63,204 nucleotides of DNA from positions 496,558 through 559,761 of the forward strand of contig MNCI01037504.1 of assembly GCA_015680685.1 (NCBI GenBank), given 5' to 3'. The notes below the pieces were generated by a model that was not told where the DNA came from, did no database searches, and was given only the letters and a program-made list of their open reading frames with translations. This DNA comes from Gnetum montanum. Its lineage: Eukaryota; Streptophyta; Gnetopsida; Gnetales; Gnetaceae. Shown piece after piece: positions 9,189 through 22,299 of the stretch. The number at the start of each line of letters is the position of its first letter. Within the stretch, counting starts at the first letter, position 1. Position numbers and translations under genes: made by a program.

Positions 9189-11639
9189 TTAAATCGGAAA
9201 TCCTTTTAGGTTACATTACAAAATTTTAATAGCCTTATGGAAAAACTGCATCCTGCGGTATTTCTAGATCTGTCGGTTATATTTTCATGGATGCTGCTCT
9301 ATTTTTAGATTTGGGGGATCTTTCTACAGTGATGGAGTCACGGATTGGGCAAAGCTAAAGCATTTTATCATCTCTACTTTTTTTCTTAGTTTGTGGTCTA
9401 TTTGTGTACACGGATTTCAGCTGCTGTTTGAGACACCAAAGTCTAATGAGCTGCTTTTGAGAAAATTCTAAGCAGTGGTTTTATTGAACTTTATGCTGAA
9501 TAAGACCACAGAAAGGTCAGATGCTTAAACAAGTTCTCTTGCACTCTTCTACGCCCTTTGCTAAAGTTTACCTGGATGTTAGTGGGCCAAGGTCAAAATT
9601 CGGGAAGGGACGCATATGGTTGAATTTCATATTACTAGCAGATTAGCAAATAGACGAATTGAAAAAGAGAAGCAACCAAAGACTCTTAGGAAGATATTAA
9701 CGTAGTAGGAAGAAGTTTAAATTGGTGTAATTGGGAAAACTTAGCGACCATAAGAATGTTAAACATTCTTGGAACCGCACAATCGATATGAGGAATTCAT
9801 TTTTGCTATCAGGAATTTCAATTCGTATTCTGTTACTACGAAAACTATATATTAAGTATTCAATTTGTAAATCTTTTTCTTTAAGATGTCTGTACCTCTC
9901 CGGCTGGCTTGTATTGAATAAAATGGCAGGTTACAATAAAGGATCGAGGCTCAATGCTCATTATGTTACAATAAAGTATCATTACTTCTACGTTCAAACT
10001 TAGGTCTTAGAGAAACATGTACCTTACCATTACTCCAAATGGCATATTGCAATAGAAATATGAAAAATGCAAGATTCACAATTTTTTTTTTGAAAATTTG
10101 GATGTTATTTATTCATTTAAATAAATATTATATTTGCTGGTAAAATATAACAATATTCTCATTTTCATTTACAATTATATTAAAAAATGTAAAAAAAATA
10201 AGAAAATGAAAGATAAAACTCATGATAAAAATAAAATTGGCTTCATAAGAATTTTTATTTTTCAATTTGGTTTATCTATCTAAATCAAATCATTTAGATC
10301 ACTCTACTAATATTAGAATGTAGTTATCTAAATCATTTTTATGGATAAACCTCATTATTTTGTAAGTTTTATTCATGCAATCTACTTGGTGGTTTATTTA
10401 ATGTTTTATTGCCTTTGGTATTATGAAGGTTATATTACCAATCAATTAGAATCCCCTATTTAACCCACAAATTTTAATACTTTAACAACTTATAGAAATT
10501 CATCTTCAAGATTAGGTTATCTTAATTTCAAAATTTGTAAAATTTCTTATTTTCAATCTATATTGTTCTATTTTTCTTAAAAAATAGTGATTATTCCATG
10601 TCTTGATAATTAATGGTTATTTAATTTGAATGAGCACATTCAATTTTTGAGAAAACATTGTAGCATCATAAATTGATGAGATTTTAGCTAAATGTGCTTA
10701 TATGCTTATTCATCTATAGTGATTTCTGGTTTGTATGAAATTCTATCAAAACTATAACATAATAATTCAAATACTTGAATATAGATCCTTAAAAAAAAAC
10801 TATCATAAAAAACTCTACCCTATATACAAGTAATGAAAATTTTATACATATTATTATAAAAAATCCTAGGTTGTATGTAGTATAGTACGGAAGTTAATCT
10901 TTTTTGTATTTTTCTTCAGCTTTTTATTTACTAAGCTTTCTTTGTTTTTATTTTACTCTAACTTTCTAGTTCATAAAGCTTATTCTTTATTAGAGTCTTC
11001 ATGTATACTTATGTTAAAGTAAAGGTATTGATTTTTACTTAAAAAATATTAAATACATGGTACATTGTTGTCCAATTTTTAAAAAAATATCACTAAGAAA
11101 ATGGTGACTTTTTAAAAAGAAAACGACACATTTATTAGTTTAAAAAATTGAATAAAATAGTACTACTAACATATTGATAAAATATTTATCACCTAAATTT
11201 TAATCTATGGTTGAGATCATACAAGTAAATCTAGAACCAAAAACAAAACAAAAAAAGTAAAATGAAAAGAGAGAAAATTAATAATGCAATCCAAAAATAT
11301 ATACTATGGGAGGCATCAACAACCCAACCCCAATTCTTGTAAGGGTCTTCATTTTTTCTACAAAAGAGATAAAGTGATGAAGATGGGCTACTAACAAAAT
11401 CCTTCCTTACACTGCAAAGCCTCTACTTGACAGCAATAGTAGCAAGAGTAGGCTTAAAACTCTTCCTAGAATGCTTAGTTCCTTAGTGTGGCAAAACCCA
11501 CCTAAAATACCTCTCATAACACACAAATTGTAGTGCCATTGAAGCCTCAATCTCAACATAAGCATGCCTACATCAATACCCATCAAGATTTTTATCAAAT
11601 CTTACTTCTTTGAAATTGAAACATGTGTCTTTCTTTTCA
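9189..11639. other. NQR 3' flank and AT-rich gene-free DNA
   Basis: Downstream of the NQR stop the sequence is AT-rich with no ORF showing family features. Candidate poly(A) signals are AATAAA-type runs at about 9919, 9938 and 9970; which, if any, is used cannot be told. From about 10080 on there are only A/T runs and short low-complexity stretches. No retroelement ends were recognised. Confidence 0.5.
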
Positions 11640-11815
11640 TTATCATCATCATCATCATCTTAGCCTTGTCCCAACAAGATGGGATCAGCTAAAAGGATCA
11701 TCACCTAGAGCCACAGTGTTCATCTTGCTAAAGTGCTCATCCCACTAAGTAGGGTCCTAGGAGGGTTGGTAGATGAGGAAAAGCCTAACCTCTTTAAGTG
11801 GCTACATCCAGTATT
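11640..11815 (-). mobile_element. 3' end of a non-LTR retrotransposon (RTE-type LINE or SINE)
   Basis: Read on the minus strand, the segment ends TTGTTGGGACAAGGCTAAGATGATGATGATG, broken here as TTGTTGGGACAAGGC followed by a GAT/ATG trinucleotide tail at 11640-11660. The phrase with a trinucleotide tail is characteristic of plant RTE-type LINEs and SINEs sharing their 3' end. No reverse-transcriptase ORF is present, so it is a 5'-truncated or SINE copy. Confidence 0.5.
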
Positions 11816-12939
11816 TAATCCTATTGTGTTTGCAAAAAAAAAAAAAAAATGAATAGAAACAACTAAAGATATACCTTTCTAGAGTTAACAAAATCTTAAC
11901 ACTGTCATTGTAAAAACCATAGGAAGAAACCAATCTTCCTCTTCCTCTTCCTACATTCAAATGTTGCTGGTGTTGCAGTTGGTGCTATGACATAGTTTGC
12001 CATGTTTAAAACAAGGAAAAGGGAAGGGAAGGGAAGGCACTGGTGCACTCTATGACAACTAATGATGAGCCACAAGTAGACCCCTATGCTCAACCATACA
12101 AATTACAAGCATTTATGTATGATATGATTGTATTTTATAGAGTACACTTTTACAATACCTAGATAGGTAAGCATTACAAATGTGAAACTTTTTAGTTGGT
12201 ATGGTTAAAGTGCAACTGAGGCATATGATGGATGATGTTATAAGGCCTTGCCAAAATATTATTAAAACATTAAAAATTAATCTAATTTATACTAACTACA
12301 AATATAAATCATAGTCTAGCCTAAGGGCAATGACTATTCAATTCCTACTTTACCATACACATCCTAAACGCATGTATTCATTGATGGGATTATCAAGTAT
12401 TATGCTACTAGGTAAAACAAAACAATAATGCTGCTAGAATTCCCAAGTGAATATATGTTTACGTTTAAAATTGATCGCTCATTTTGCTAAGCTACTAACC
12501 AAATAGTGTCATTGTCACAAATTAGGATGATGTATATTTGATGTTACCCTAATTCTCATGATATATTTAAAATGATAAATTGTATCAAAATGAAGAATCA
12601 TGGAAGACTCTATAAAAATAAAAAAAATGGATGAATGACTCCTTAATGAGGAAAGACATATTTAAAAAGGAGAAGGAGAACATACCAAAAAATAAGAGAG
12701 AGAAAATAAATACAAAAAAGGATAGAACATGAAAAAGAGAGGGAAAATTTGAATTTTAAAAAAGATAAAATAAAACATGTTAAAGTGGGTTCTCTTCTCC
12801 ACTCAAGGAACATGTGTCATGTGGAAAGCCCTTGAGACCACATGGGTAACCTAACCCTTATCTAATTATCACCTAACCTCCTTCATGAAGAGATGAGTTG
12901 GGACCACATGGATCATCTAACCCTCATGTAATTTCCACT
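11816..12939. other. Gene-free AT-rich flank of element F
   Basis: It contains a run of A at 11835-11849, a GGGAA-type microsatellite at about 12010-12035 and repeated CACCTAACC/ACCACATGG phrases near 12830-12930. Similar CCACCTAATC phrases follow element F at 32168-32230, consistent with F having split one local sequence. No gene was recognised. Confidence 0.5.
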
Positions 12940-13946
12940 TGATGAGACTTGATATGTTAGGTAGCTGACTCATTGGGACATGATGAAGCATCATTTTGTC
13001 GAGTGTATTAGTTGGTTGAGATATCGTAGATGTTATGTCGCATCTACATTGTAGCATCTTTGTCAATGCATGTTAGTTGGTTACTACACCATAGATGCTA
13101 CATCACATCTGCTATAACTTAGCTACATCAACACATCCTTGTCAACACATCCCTGTTGATGCAACCAAATGCATTAATGTATCCCTGTCGACGCAATGCT
13201 TATATTTTCCTATAACTATGTGAGCATCCACTGCATATTTGGCACCATTTGGTTAATAGTGTAGCTAAACTTTTGCAATTTTATTTCATAATCTTAGAAA
13301 ATAGTTAGTAAGTGCTTGTAGTATGGATTTGAGTCAATTTTATGATGTTTTATTCAAGTGGAATTGTACCTAGACAGATTCCATAAATGACAATAAGATC
13401 AAGATTGATTTATATTCATTGCAGCACTTTGACTTAGAATAGATTTTATTTCCATGTACTTAGTTAATATTTACATTTTTATGCACATTAATCAATCAAT
13501 GGAATGAGCATGATCAATTTTGAGCATAAACATGTATTCCCTTGGTAATCCCAACAACATTATTACTTGGTTTGCCTAGTAGCATAATGCTTGGCAATCC
13601 CAGTAGTGGGTACATGAGTTCAAGATGTGTACGATAAGATAGGAACAAGCACTCATCACCCTTAGGATGGTTTAGGATTTAATTTTACTATTAATTAGAT
13701 TAAATAATTAATTTCTATGTTATTGATTAATTTAGTTCAAGGCCCCAACAACATCATAATCACATACCTCACTTTGGACTAAACCATATGTAAAGCTACC
13801 ACTAGTCCAAGTGGGAAGATAGTGACCTACAATTGATGCTTAACAATCTAGATACCACACTAGTTCCATCCATGTAATTCAACTAGATTGCATGTGAACA
13901 CTTGTGATTCGTATGGTTGGACGTAGGAGATACTTGCTGCTCATCA
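12940..13946 (+). repeat. 5' LTR of element F
   Basis: This 1007-bp LTR starts TGATGAGACTTG and ends TGCTGCTCATCA. U3 (13015-13190) carries an array of short palindromic units such as GATGCTACATC and GTAGATGTTATGTCGCATCTAC, a divergent version of the GATATCGCG palindromes in the other family LTRs. Confidence 0.85.
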
Positions 13947-13947
13947 T

Positions 13948-13965
13948 TGGCACCATTACTAGGGA
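13948..13965 (+). other. Primer binding site of element F (tRNA-Asp type)
   Basis: TGGCACCATTACTAGGGA begins 2 nt after the LTR. It matches, with a few changes, the complement of the 3' end of plant tRNA-Asp (TGGCGCCGTTGCCGGGGA), the primer reported for Athila/Ogre-type elements. Confidence 0.7.
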
Positions 13966-14070
13966 TGGTGCTAGCGATTTAGATTAGTTATATTACAAAT
14001 GATCATTGTAAAATAATTAACGACTTATCTTTTAAGAAAAATTAAGTCACACATCTTATTAAATAAAAAC

Positions 14071-16550
14071 ATGTCTTCTTCACATAGGGCCTATAGTCCA
14101 TCAAATAATGAGAAAATTGATACTAGATATGATAGGATCTTTATTGAAGAGAATTAGAGTGAAACACTACAAGTAGGGATCTCAAATGCTCAGTCTGACC
14201 CTAACTATATTCAAGGACTAGTTGCGTGGAAAATCCCAAAGGGGATGGAACCAATCCTAGAACAAGGAGGACCTCAAGGCCTAGGACCTCCTCCAAACCT
14301 AGAAGAGATGAACAAAGGGATCATAGGGGAAGATGTAGAAGCCATGGTGATTCCCCAAGTTTGTCATCTTCCTCTTCATCCTCAACATCTAATTCTGATG
14401 AAGATGAACGTAGGTATAGAGATAGAGCTCCACAAAGGGATCGAGATGAAGATAGAAATAGAGATCAAAGATAAGATGTAAGGCATCAAAGGGAGCATAG
14501 ACGAGATCATTGCTATTACACAAATAGAAATAAAGATTATGATCATAACATGTTTAATAATGATGAACCCTTGTTGGTTGCTAGGAGCATGATACAAATT
14601 AGGAAGGTAGTTTAAATACCTCATAGGCATCAAAGGGAAAGCTGCATCAAATAGCTTGATATGAATAACATTTCAAAATTTAAGGAGGGCTATAATTATG
14701 ATCCACAACATCATTTACAAACCTTCTATGATGCCTGCACCTTGCAAAGTATCAAAATTAAGTAGTAAAAGCTTAAGCTCTTTCCTAGGACTCTAATAGA
14801 AGAAGTTGAAAGTTGGTATAGATCATTGAAACAAGATCCAATCCACCAGTGTTCCACAATGGTTGAGTTGTTCAACGAAAAATACCAAATCTATGTAAGA
14901 GTGTCCAATCTAAGGAAACAAATCCAAGGGTGGAAGCAAGAAAACCATGAATCCCTCAATGTAGCCTTGGACAGATACTATTCTCTACTGTATAGATGTG
15001 TAGGTAATGGATTTTCTCAAAAATGGTAGCTTCATTACATCATAGATGGGCTTTATAAGAAAACAAGGAAGACCCTTGTGATCTATGCCCAAGGAAGATT
15101 ATCAGAACTGAGAGCCCATCGAATACAAAGGCTAGTTGAACATGTGGCAAGAGAAGAAGGATAGCTATGTAGAAGGGAGAATGTAGAAGAATATAACTAG
15201 GATTCAACTCTTCACAAAAAAGGTCCATATTTATGATTAGGAAAAAGAGGTAGCTCTTGATGAGTTAATTTCACACAAACTCTACTAATATAAAAGTTAA
15301 TTGTTAAGATTGAAGAAAGGGTAGATAAGATGTGGGAGTTGATGAATGAAAATGTTACAACCAACTTAAAAATCTTAAAGGAGAAGGCAAAGCCAATAGG
15401 ATCAAGTAATCAAAACAAGAAAAGGCAAAAGAACAAGGAAACAAGCAAGGACACTTATCAGCAAAAAGGAAACATAGTTGTAGTAGAAGAGGTTTTAGAC
15501 TTAGATACAAAGGAGAATGGATGTGACATCTGTCAATATGAATATCCATAGGGCTATTGCCTAGTTATGTTACATCTACAAGAATCTAGTGCTTTTGTTT
15601 TGAATCCCAAGTTTGTAGAAAAGAAAATGCCTAGAAGATTGTCTTACCCACAAGGTAATTATAGACAGTCCCACAACCAATGGTACTATCCTAGTGGGAC
15701 TTCTTACTTGCCTCAAAACTACTATCAACCATAGTGGCAAAACCCAAAATCATGGGGGATGCCATCAACAAATTAGAAATAACCCTATCGCTAATCAAAT
15801 TCTTATGAATATTATGTTCAAAAACTTTTTTCTCCTAATGGTTCTGCTTCCCTTTCCTCAACTTATTATTACTACTCTCCTGCATACCATCAATCCACAA
15901 CGTCTCCTATGGGATCATCATCGTATACCTCTCATCATCCATCACATCCTCAATACTCTCATACTTCCCTCCAACATATGTCACTAGCAACAATGCAGGA
16001 AGGATTGGCATCACAACCTTAACAGAAGAATGCAACTCATGTTGTGAGCATAAAAAAGGATAATAGTACTAGTAGTCCTCAGAAAAAGTCTCAAAAAGTC
16101 TCGGAAACATCCTTTCTTTAGGAAATTTTCCACACACGTGAATCAAACTAGTAGATGTACTAGCTCATCAATACTAGCATAAGGACAATCTAGTGTAACT
16201 ACCTTCCTCACAAAGACAATGTCTCCTAATTCTATGTAAATGCCAACAATTGCTATCACTCCAACATAAAACATAAAAGATGAACCTATCATTATGGAAA
16301 GACATAAAATTCCTTGCATTACTAATAATGATAAAGGATGCAGTTGTGGACTAAAAGTTCAAAGTATTAACATGATCTCTATACCTACCTACAACAAACT
16401 TGAGGAACAAGTGTGTGCGCAAAACCAAGTCTACACAGTAGCCACTAAACCAAAAGACACATGGTGGCTTGAGAATCAGAATACCAAACCATTCAAAAGA
16501 TGCATGGAAACATCCAACCCACTTATTAGTTCTAGTCATTAAAAAATGAA
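14071..16550 (+). pseudogene. gag of element F (broken), with RS/RD-rich N-terminal tract
   Basis: The start MSSSHRAYSPSN at 14071 is soon lost to a stop and frameshift. From about 14226 to 14474 one frame encodes an Arg/Ser/Asp-rich stretch (for example SPSLSSSSSSSTSN then RYRDRAPQRDRDEDRNRD), resembling RS domains of splicing factors. A retrotransposon gag core follows (YDPQHHLQTFYDA; then IQGWKQENHESLNVALDRYY at 14826-15029), matching element B at 44397-44651. At about 15520 the zinc-knuckle motif of the family appears as CDICQYEYP, with His lost and a stop inside. A Pro/Gln/Tyr-rich tail follows. Gag would form the capsid of the virus-like particle. It is not functional here. Confidence 0.7.
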
Positions 16551-16644
16551 CCAAACAAGAAACATAGAAAGAGACATCTTACACATTAACTATACACCAA
16601 AATAAGATGTTAAAGAAGAAGACTCAAGAACTAAAATAGAAAAT

Positions 16645-19320
16645 TGTTGATACATTTAAGCCATCTTATGGAGCAAAATTTGTGCATTAATGTTTGGGTT
16701 TTATTAAAATCCAAATGTTATTGCTGAATGTAAGATAGCATACAAATAGAAAAAGGAAAAAGTTCATTGGAGTTTGGTTTCCTTCTTTGTAAAATGGAAG
16801 TGTATTCACATGTCAATGAATAATCAAGGTGTCTATTTTTACAACTGTGGAGCTTGGTTTCAGTGTTAATTTCTCATTATTATGAGTTAAAGCTTTTGAA
16901 AGGAGAAGAACAGTAATACTATAGTTTCTCATTTAAGTGAAATGGTAAGTGGTAAATAGCAAAGGTACCTATAATTATTCACCTTATTTGAAGTTTTGAA
17001 AGATGAATATATATCCTAGAAGTTGAAATATGGTGAATTAAGGAGATACTTTGGAACCAGCCAATTATAGGGAATAAGTAGTATGAGTAATAAGAAAAAT
17101 TTTGCAGAGTTACTAAACATGGAGTGTTGCTAGATTTTTCAAATGCCATTATCTGCACAAGAGGTTAATTATACAATGTTCACTATGCAAGTGTTGAAAA
17201 TTTAATAGTAAGAGAGTGCAGGGCTTAACAAAATTTTTCCAGATTCACAAATATCTATAAAAACCAAGAGAGCATCATCTAGGATTTCAAAACAAACAAC
17301 AAAAAACTTAGGCTATTACCAAAAATCACACCTTAGAGAAAATGTAAGATGGATATTGGTGGAATGATGAAACCCTATGTTACCAAATCATTTCAAATGA
17401 ATAATATCAAGATTGGGAAAATATGAAACCCTAAGGAATATTTTTTGTTGGGAAGAAGTAACAGCATCCAACAAAAGCAAAAAAAATAAACAATGAATAT
17501 TTAAACATTGGCAAAATTTTAAAGCCTAGACTTAGGCGCAAGGCACAATGAATGCATAAACAAGCTACAATGCTCAGATAGTGCTTATCCTAAGATGGCA
17601 CTAGGGCTTGTTGGAAATGACATCAAACCTTACAATAGAGATAAAGCTAAAAAATCTAGGTTATAACAATGAAGAAATGCACAACCTCTCTTGGATAGAT
17701 TAGGCAAGAACTCAACAACGACACTTATGTCTTAGGTCAAGCCATCATTAGTTATAGGCAATGCAGCAACAACGAAGGTGACAGCGGCATAGCTATAGGC
17801 TCCACTGATGAAGGGCTAGAAGGCCTTTGCATTTGCTTAGAGGAAACAACATTAGGTTTGGAGTAGGAGAAAAGGTTTATGAATGCTTAGTAAATCGAAT
17901 TTTATTTTTAATTTTCATAGGAAATTATGATTAATTCTTCTTAATATTCATATTCTCTTGTGAGACACTTGCCAACTTTGACATATATTTCTCAAATTGT
18001 TGTAACTTCCTACGGTGATCTCCATGATATTTATTACCAAGGAAAAACTTGGCAACCATAGCTTAAATTTATAATAAATTTTTACGGAAGTTATAACCTA
18101 TAAGGTAGTTATAATTAATATTCCTTGATATTTTTAATACCCCTAACTCTTCATGATTTTTGTAACTTCCCCAAGGTTACTATAAGAGGGCCTTCAAGGA
18201 AGAAAAAATCTGGGGAGGTGGGTGTGGTGGGGGTCGAGGAAGCAACTTTGAAGAATATTGAAGATTACTTGTAAAATGGCTTCCTAAAGACATGAATTCG
18301 ACTACTTTGTTTTAATATTGTGAGTTCGTTTCTTCCCATTTTGTTTTGGTTACTTAGCTAATGGTTTAGACAGTATTGTTCTTGGTATTTAATCTTGGGA
18401 TTTTTCCTAGGTTACTTTTATAGCTCTATTTTTTGCACAATATTAGACTCCTATGAAGATTTTCCATAGAAGAGCTTATGTTGTTGAAAATCCTCAAGAG
18501 CAATTTATTGAAAAAATTTGGTATTTTGAGACAACTAAAATAGCTTTATTATTTTAAAGTGTATTGTCTTGGTATTTCAATCCTAAAATTGTCAAATTTT
18601 TTGAAGGCTCTATTGAATGTAATCTTTGAAAACTATTAACTAGCCAAAATAGAGACTTGTACTTCGTCATCTACGCAACAATTTTGGGTAGTATAATAAG
18701 ATAGTATTTATGAAATTACTTGTTGAGCTCAGAGGATTTTGGAAATTTGTAGTTAGATTGAATTAGAATAGCTTTACTGGGAACTATTTCCTTGCATTAA
18801 TTTATCTTGCTTAAATATTTGAGATTTCACATAAATCTACTTTCTTTTCTTTTTCTTTCTAAGTCCATCGAATCTTGCTCTATTTATAGTTTTATTGTGG
18901 GGTTTTCTCTATGGGGGAACTTAGAAGTAGATTGGCAAAATTGTGCTCAAATGTTTTTACAAAGCTTTATTTGTTACATATAATGTACTATAGGGACCGT
19001 ATAGACTAAGTGATTGAATAAAATAGGAATCTTCAACAACTCATAGTATTTGACAAAGTTAGTCGAATCTCTTTTATGATAGCCGATTACAATTTCATAC
19101 ACAACCCAACCATTTCAACATTTGTAATAGCAAACACATATTCATGTTTAGTACATTTTATAACTACTAAGTTTATTTGGAGGTATCTAGGCCTTGGTGT
19201 TGCCAGAGACTAGCAAGCACCTAAACCCTATTTAAAGAACACCTTTGTTTTATATGACCCCAGTCACAAGACCTAGAGGCCAACCCACATTGGTAGCTTG
19301 GTTCCAAATGGCCACCAATA
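16645..19320 (+). repeat. 5' LTR of element D
   Basis: 2676 bp, starting TGTTGATAC and ending GCCACCAATA. It aligns with 25842-28766 along its length, with the 3' copy having an insertion near 26950-27250. It contains tracts such as GGTGGGTGTGGTGGGGGTCG at about 18219. No coding capacity was recognised. Confidence 0.9.
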
Positions 19321-19327
19321 GTTCTTT

Positions 19328-19345
19328 TGGCACTAGAAGAAGGGC
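19328..19345 (+). other. Candidate primer binding site of element D
   Basis: TGGCACTAGAAGAAGGGC lies 7 nt after the 5' LTR end. Element H has a similar sequence (AGTGCTAGAAAGAGGG) at the same place. The matching tRNA was not identified from memory. Confidence 0.5.
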
Positions 19346-19399
19346 TGAAAATTTTTCCTCTACGTTCATAAGCCTAATAGTCCTAGCACACCAACAGGT

Positions 19400-20260
19400 C
19401 TTTGTTATTAGAAAGGCTTAAGAAATTAGATACTATTTTCAGTTCATGATCAAAAAGACTTATAGTTTGGAAGATTTCAAAGGTTCCAAAGATTAATTAT
19501 AAGATTGATTATTCATCAAAAGAAGAATAGAAAAAGGTTTTTGAGTTTGGAACAAGTAGTAAAGTAAAGATTAGAAGGATAAGAAGATTACCTCTCTTCT
19601 ATCCAGTTTATTAGTCTATAAGAGAAGATCAAAGAAATATAAGAGTTCATCAATCAAAACGAATTCTAATAGGATATCAAATCCATGGCAAAGAGTTACA
19701 CCATTAGGATTTCAAAACTATAACAATATTCCTAAGGAAATTTATAAATATTTTCCAGAGCCTTTTAGTCCTAGAAAAGCTTACTTAGTTGAAGAATACA
19801 TTAACTTATTTGAGTTTGCTTTAGCTCATGCTAATGTTCAACATCAAGATCAAGCTTGTAGGTTGTTTGTAGAAATTTAAAGGATATGGCCCAAATTTAG
19901 TATTCAAACTTGCTAAATAATAGTATCAAAAGTTGGGATGATATGAAAAGTATTTTCTTAGCCCAGTTTGGTAATCAATTAGATCAACAACAATTGTACT
20001 GTAGGTTAGTACAAGCTAAGCAAGGAGTTAAAGAGTCAATTAGAGATTTCAATATTAAGTTTTAAAGAATTTATGGGCCCTTTCAAAGAAAATATAGATC
20101 ATTGGACAAAGTGCTTAGAGATACTTATCTTAAGGCTGTGAATCCCAATATTTCAATTTGGTTGACGAGAACCCCAAACTTGCTAACATTGAATGAATAC
20201 TTTAGTGAAGCTATAGTTATAAAAATAGCTAAACTTGAATCATGAAGAGATTATCACAAC
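19400..20260 (+). pseudogene. gag of element D (broken)
   Basis: Fragments in one region read like a Ty3/gypsy gag: YFPEPFSPRKAYL-like text, then SWDDMKSIFLAQFGNQ, QAKQGVKESIRDFNIKF and TPNLLTLNEYFSEA. Several stops break the frame. No CCHC knuckle was found. The stretch 20260-21030 that follows is Lys/Glu-rich and was not assigned. Confidence 0.6.
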
Positions 20261-21029
20261 TCAAAAAAGAGAAGAGAAAATGATGATTCTTGTGCAAGAT
20301 TTTTCTCAACTTAAAGCATTATTAGGGCCATCTCATGTTAAGACAGAGTAAGAGTGAGAAAGTAGAGAATTTGAAAAATGATAGTTAATGAGAGACTTAT
20401 TCAATAACTAGAAAAAGCTTTGGCAAAAGTTAAAATCAAAGAAGAAAAAAAAAATATAAAACATAAACATCAATAGACTAAGTTAGTAGAAGATGAGGGT
20501 GAAAGTGATGTTGTTATGTAAAACTTCCTTGATATTGAATTAGATAATGAACTATCCAGTGTTAATTATGCAAGTAAATCTTCTAGCAATGGATCTAGTG
20601 ATACTTCTTTCCTATTAAGTTTTGAAGAAGATATATCCTTAGATAAGGAGTGCATAACAATGAGGAAAATGGATATAATCTAAGATCAAAAGAAAGATTA
20701 ACTACTTCCAAGCCTCCAAACATTATTTTTGATCCATCTACTAAGATGAAGGTTTTTGAACCAAGTAGAAGAGAGAAGAATAAAAATAAAGAAGATCAAG
20801 TAGAGTAAAGTACTCAAAATCAAAATCTTAATAAATGGATGAAGAAACCAGGCTTTTATGAAGATGGAGAATATAATCTAGTTGAAGATCTTAAAAATGT
20901 CAGGGAAAATATCAACATAAATCAATTAGTATAGATAGGAGATCAACAAAGAAAGGCTTTAGAGTTTATTAAAGGTAAAAAGAGAGTTAGAATATTAGAA
21001 TTAAGATATGTGTCCAACAATGATGAGAA

Positions 21030-21588
21030 AATAAAAACTAGTTATGATTGTACTCCTAACAAGAAAGCTCCTCCTTTTCTATTGATAATGAAGTTAAAGG
21101 ACAAGCATCTTCATAATTGTTTAGTTGATTCTAGAGCTACCTCTACTATCATGCTATTGTCAATATGAAAAAAATGTGGTTTGATACCTAAAAAATCCAA
21201 TAAGACGATTATTCAAGTAGACAAGTGTAGAGTGAAGATTGTGGATTAGTTACCCAATGTTTTATTAGAAATTGCTTTTGAACCTTGCATAAAAAGTAGA
21301 GCAACTATTCAAGTGGTAGACATACTAGATTCACATAGTCTGTTGTTGAGTAGAAGTTGGAGTAAGAATTTCTCAAGTTACATATCAACAGATTATTCTC
21401 ATATGTGGCTACCTTGGAAAGGAGAGCTGAATCAAATATACATATATAGTGAACCTTTTATGAATGAAAGCATTACTTTGAATGGAAAGAATAAGGTTGT
21501 TGAAATAAGAGCTTTTGAAACTAGAATTTGCACACTTCAAAAAGTTGATAACTTGGAAAAAGAAGAATCTCAAGATGAGAGCAAATAA
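21030..21588 (+). pseudogene. Aspartic protease region of element D (broken)
   Basis: The motif HNCLVDSRATSTIM at about 21110-21155 corresponds to the retropepsin active site LVDSGAT, with Gly changed to Arg. A downstream segment LLLSRSWSKNFSSYISTD then HMWLPWKGELNQI (21313-21588) is the conserved tail following the protease in this group. It is open for 91 codons and ends in a TAA, after which the same frame continues into the RNase H domain. Confidence 0.65.
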
Positions 21589-22060
21589 GAACTATACTTC
21601 GATGGATCTTGTAACTCAAAAGGTGCAGGAGTTGGAGTAGTTCTAGTAAAAGATGATTTCCCAAAAATATTCAAGGCATATCATCTATCTTTCCTTTGTA
21701 TAAATAACAAGGTTAAATATCAAATTCTAAGTATTGGAATTAAAACAACATTGGAAAAAGGAATCAAGGGCATCACTATAAAAGGAGACTTAAGATTATT
21801 TTGTGAATAGATTAACTATATAGGTAGGAAGGATAACTATAAAATAGAAAATATAGGTAGGAAGGATAACTATATAGTAGATGATTTAGCAAGGGTAGCT
21901 TTATCATTAGATGTGAAAAAAATAGAAAGTTATGAGGGTGTAATGATTGAGAATGAACATAAGCCATTAGTACTAGATAACATAAAGCATTTACAAGTAT
22001 TTGAAGACAATGATCAATTGCTTAAATTCTTAAGAAATAAAAAATAATTCAAAAGTCAAA
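21589..22060 (+). pseudogene. Plant-type (additional) RNase H domain of element D, upstream of RT
   Basis: The sequence begins ELYFDGSCNSKGAGVGVVL, the first catalytic Asp strand of cellular-type RNase H. It continues with a NNKVKYQILSIGIKTTLE helix, where Glu of NNxxEYE is changed to Lys, and an IKGDLRLF strand holding the third catalytic Asp. A repeat of GRKDNY follows. Tat-lineage elements are known to carry such a second RNase H. Stops interrupt it after the GDL strand. Confidence 0.7.
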
Positions 22061-22299
22061 TCATACCTAAAACAACGTCAAGGTTTAAGACAAATTCCAT
22101 TCCCAAAAGGGTGAGTGATTATGAATGTGAGTTTATTAAAAATTTACTTATCGGAAAAGATATACAAAATCTAGATGATCAAGCTTATGAAGTAATGAAT
22201 TTTGGATCTACTGAGACACCAAAGATGTTAAATGTCACAAAGAAAAAAGATTGAATTTTCAAATAAAATTTATTATTACTCATAAAAAATAATTGGAAA

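Noticed and set aside
14245-14481. 78-codon frame overlapping the gag of F
   Set aside because: It is the offset reading of the RS/RD-rich gag tract.
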